The notes under the pieces are model-generated. The model searched no databases. It was not told where the DNA came from and saw only the letters and a program-made list of their open reading frames with translations. Below are positions 5,555 to 7,944 of a stretch of 7,944 bases of DNA, one piece after another (position 1 is the stretch's first letter; the number at the start of each line of letters is the position of its first letter). The DNA lies in NCBI GenBank assembly GCA_022712815.1, contig JAFLJW010000066.1, positions 1-7,944 on the forward strand, written 5' to 3'. The position numbers and the translations under genes were made by a program. The stretch comes from Pseudodesulfovibrio sp. Its GTDB lineage: Bacteria; Desulfobacterota; Desulfovibrionia; Desulfovibrionales; Desulfovibrionaceae.

Positions 5555-7024
5555 ATGTACCAGAATTATTTTAACACACTACCACTGAGACGTCAACTTG
5601 AAGAACTGTCCCAGTGTCGTTTTATGGATTCATCCGAATTTAACGGCGTTGAAGCATTAAAAGGCAAAAAAATTGTTATTATCGGCTGTGGTGCCCAGGG
5701 ACTTCACCAGGGATTAAACCTTCGTGACAGCGGGCTGGACATTTCTTATACATTACGGGATGCTGCCATTAAAGAAAAACGCCAATCCTGGAAAAATGCT
5801 ACTGAAAACGGTTTTACTGTAGGAACCTACCAGGAAATAATTCCAACAGCCGACCTTTTAATCAACCTGACACCGGACAAACAGCACACCAATGTTATTG
5901 AATCGGTTATGCCGCTGATGAAAAAAGATGCCAGCCTGTCCTATTCCCATGGATTTAATATTGTTGAAGAAGGCATGCAGATCAGAAAAGACCTCACGGT
6001 TATCATGGTTGCTCCCAAAGCCCCTGGGACCGAAGTTCGCGAAGAATACAAACGAGGGTTTGGCGTTCCCACGCTGATCGCTGTTCACAAGGAAAATGAT
6101 CCCAGAGGCGAAGGTATGGAACTGGCAAAAGCATATACGTGCGGAACCGGCGGAGACCGTGCCGGTGTTCTTCATTCTTCTTTTGTTGCAGAAGTAAAAT
6201 CTGATCTCATGGGTGAACAGACTATTTTGTGCGGTGTTCTCCAGACTGGATCAATCCTTTGCTATAATAAAATGATTGAACAGGACGTAGATGCCGGATA
6301 CGCTTCGAAACTGGTTCAGTATGGATGGGAAACCGTTACCGAAGCTTTAAAACATGGCGGTGTTACGAATATGATGGACCGTTTGACCAATCCTGCAAAA
6401 ATCAAAGCCCAGGAATTGTGTGAAGAATTAAAAACCATCCTCAGGCCCCTTTACCACAAACACATGGATGATATCATGACTGGAGAATTCTCCAAGACCA
6501 TAATGGAAGACTGGGCCAATGATGATGCCAATCTGCTGAAATGGCGAAATAAAACCGGAGAAACCGCATTTGAACAATCCACCTCCACCGACCAGGATAT
6601 CCCGGAACAGGAATATTTTGACAACGGAATTCTCATGGTGGCTTTTGTTAAAGCCGGTGTTGAACTGGCCTTTGATACCATGGTTGCCACCGGAATCGGT
6701 GAGGAGTCTGCATATTATGAATCCTTGCATGAACTGCCGCTGATTGCCAACCTCATTTCAAGAAAAAAACTGTATGAAATGAATGTGGTTATTTCTGACA
6801 CTGCCGAATATGGCTGCTATCTGTTTAATCATCAGGCTCTTCCCCTACTTGATGATTTTATGAAAAAACAAGATGCCAGTGTTAATGGGAAAGGTCTGGA
6901 TACCCAAAGCAACGACGTGGACAATATTGCCCTGATTAAGGTCAATGATGCCATCCGTTCCACCAGAATTGAATGTATTGGAAAAACACTGCGCTCTTAT
7001 ATGAGTTCTATGAAAACAATCTAG
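5555..7024 (+). CDS. ilvC: Ketol-acid reductoisomerase, long class II form
   Basis: IlvC converts acetolactate or acetohydroxybutyrate to the dihydroxy acids of valine, leucine and isoleucine synthesis, using magnesium and NADPH in the cytoplasm. The ATG follows AAGGAG (5543-5548) by six bases. The 489 residues match the E. coli enzyme (491) almost position by position. The Rossmann motif GCGAQG is at 44-49; the cofactor loop has R68, R76 and S78. Active-site residues are H132, K155, D217, E221, E389, E393 and S414. The two helical knotted units lie at about 209-345 and 355-485. Differences from E. coli include D for K at 69 and H for E at 207 (LHSSF for LESSF). No ilvB, ilvN, ilvD or leu genes are next to it, so it is not in a usual biosynthetic operon. 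A terminator follows. Confidence 0.96.
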   Translation: MYQNYFNTLPLRRQLEELSQCRFMDSSEFNGVEALKGKKIVIIGCGAQGLHQGLNLRDSGLDISYTLRDAAIKEKRQSWKNATENGFTVGTYQEIIPTADLLINLTPDKQHTNVIESVMPLMKKDASLSYSHGFNIVEEGMQIRKDLTVIMVAPKAPGTEVREEYKRGFGVPTLIAVHKENDPRGEGMELAKAYTCGTGGDRAGVLHSSFVAEVKSDLMGEQTILCGVLQTGSILCYNKMIEQDVDAGYASKLVQYGWETVTEALKHGGVTNMMDRLTNPAKIKAQELCEELKTILRPLYHKHMDDIMTGEFSKTIMEDWANDDANLLKWRNKTGETAFEQSTSTDQDIPEQEYFDNGILMVAFVKAGVELAFDTMVATGIGEESAYYESLHELPLIANLISRKKLYEMNVVISDTAEYGCYLFNHQALPLLDDFMKKQDASVNGKGLDTQSNDVDNIALIKVNDAIRSTRIECIGKTLRSYMSSMKTI

Positions 7025-7044
7025 TAGAATTTTAACACACATTA

Positions 7045-7091
7045 AAGGGGCTCACTGGCAAACATCTTCCGGCGGGCTCCTTATTTGATTT
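7045..7091 (+). terminator. Rho-independent terminator after ilvC
   Basis: AAGGGGCTCACTGG (7045-7058) pairs with CCGGCGGGCTCCTT (7069-7082) around a ten-base loop, with one mismatch and three G-U pairs. It is followed by ATTTGATTT and begins 21 bases after the ilvC stop. The T-tract is interrupted, so efficiency may be moderate. It marks the end of the metabolic locus. Confidence 0.6.
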
Positions 7092-7144
7092 AATCCAGGA
7101 TTTAAGTTGTCCACTTAAAAACCTGATGGGTAAAGGAAGCATAT

Positions 7145-7944
7145 TTGAACATAGATATAAATGGCATTATTCACCCTTGGGCAATGCCTATGAGTATGTT
7201 AAAAAGTGATGGCAGTGATTTGAGAGGACACCTTCTCAATTTAGGACTAAATATATACGATAAGCGCAGACTTTCGGAATATATTCAGCGTGTAGAACCA
7301 TCTATCAGAGCTTTGAGTGCTACAAAAATCGGTTGGCACGACAACAAGTTTGTTTTGCCAGATTGTATTATTCCGAAAACCGAAGATATGTTTTTGCAAA
7401 GTGAATATTTGCTACATCATGCGTTTAAAGCTTCGGGAACATTGAAGGAATGGCAAGATAATCTTGGCAAATATGCGCAGGGAAATTCTCGCCTTATTCT
7501 TTCGTTATGTGTTGCTATGGCTACTCCATTATTGAGAATTGCTTCAGAAGAAAGCGGAGGATTTCATTTGCGCGGAGGTAGCTCCGTTGGAAAAACAACC
7601 GCTCTTTGGTATGCAGGAAGTGTTTGGGGCGGAGGTGAATCAGGATTTATAAATCAATGGCGCTCAACATCAAATGCGCTAGAAGCCACCGCACAGGCTC
7701 ATAATGATTGTTTGTTGTGCCTTGATGAAATGGGGCAAATTGACGGCAGGGAGGCTGGTGAAGTTGCTTATATGATAGCTAATGAAGCTGGCAAAGGTCG
7801 TATGACGAAAGGAATTGAATTGCGCAAGCCGATGACATGGAAGTTGCTATTTCTCTCCTCTGGTGAAATTTCTCTTGCAGATAAAATGGCGGAAGCGGGA
7901 AAACGTACTCATGCTGGAATGGAAACGAGGCTCGTTGATATTAA
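7145..7944 (+). CDS. DUF927-domain P-loop ATPase, 3' end outside the window, apparently 5' truncated
   Basis: DUF927 proteins are helicase-like P-loop ATPases mostly encoded by phages, plasmids and integrative elements; their exact role is not established. The frame is open from 7127 (after a stop at 7124-7126) to the window end. The start proposed is TTG at 7145, seven bases after AAGGA (7133-7137); ATG at 7184 or 7190 would shorten it further. From TTG, 266 codons are visible. Typical family features are HPWAMPM (11-17), TKIGWHDNKFVLPD, ASGTLKEW, GNSRL, the Walker A HLRGGSSVGKTTA (about 141-153), the Walker B CLLCLDEMGQ (about 189-198), REAGEVAYMIANEAGKGR, LLFLSSGE and KRTHAGMETRLVDI. The family domain normally begins some 40 or more residues earlier, and no frame upstream encodes that part, so the gene was probably cut or rearranged at its 5' end. 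Its DNA is visibly AT-rich. Confidence 0.85.
   Translation, partial: MNIDINGIIHPWAMPMSMLKSDGSDLRGHLLNLGLNIYDKRRLSEYIQRVEPSIRALSATKIGWHDNKFVLPDCIIPKTEDMFLQSEYLLHHAFKASGTLKEWQDNLGKYAQGNSRLILSLCVAMATPLLRIASEESGGFHLRGGSSVGKTTALWYAGSVWGGGESGFINQWRSTSNALEATAQAHNDCLLCLDEMGQIDGREAGEVAYMIANEAGKGRMTKGIELRKPMTWKLLFLSSGEISLADKMAEAGKRTHAGMETRLVDI

Noticed and set aside
7036..7209. An open frame without start between ilvC and DUF927 that includes GKGSIFEHRYKWHYSPLGNA
   Set aside because: It runs through the ilvC terminator and overlaps the recognised DUF927 frame in another phase; I recognise no family in it.

Overview
The window looks like a chromosomal segment of a Gram-negative anaerobe or marine-type proteobacterium in which mobile DNA flanks a small metabolic locus. 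The many Shine-Dalgarno sequences of the AAGGAG type, the TRAP uptake system and the IS200-type hairpin would suit a Desulfobacterota (sulfate-reducer-like) genome. No rRNA or tRNA is present, so this taxonomic guess is weak.

Layout. 1-~530: an IS200/IS605-type insertion sequence on the minus strand, cut by the window start. Its Y1 transposase gene carries a one-base frameshift immediately before the catalytic HUH motif, while both upstream regulatory hairpins are intact. ~540-928: no convincing gene; a 219-bp A/T-rich segment bounded by a perfect 12-bp inverted repeat, then short repeats and two hairpins. 929-4026: a promoter with an overlapping palindromic operator, followed by a complete TRAP transporter operon, dctP-dctQ-dctM. 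A 13-bp hairpin lies between dctP and dctQ, and dctQ and dctM overlap at ATGA. 4180-5223: a zinc-dependent medium-chain dehydrogenase of the L-threonine 3-dehydrogenase type. 5555-7024: a long, class II (E. coli-type) ketol-acid reductoisomerase, ilvC, followed by a rho-independent terminator. 7145-7944: the start of a DUF927 (helicase-like P-loop ATPase) gene, which runs off the window and appears to lack the usual N-terminal part of the domain.

How the genes may work together. DctP is secreted and captures an organic acid; DctQ and DctM carry it across the inner membrane using an ion gradient. The binding protein resembles the TakP (2-oxoacid) branch of the DctP family. Tdh-type oxidation of threonine and IlvC-type chemistry both lie close to 2-oxoacid and branched-chain amino acid metabolism, so a link between the imported substrate and these enzymes is possible. 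It is inference only: the genes are separated by 153 and 331 bases and need not be one operon.

I do not see a clearly new molecular system here. The points most worth a second look are the genomic setting of the class II IlvC, the 12-bp inverted-repeat element, the intra-operon hairpin, the promoter/operator in front of dctP, and the 5'-truncated DUF927 gene at a junction with mobile DNA.
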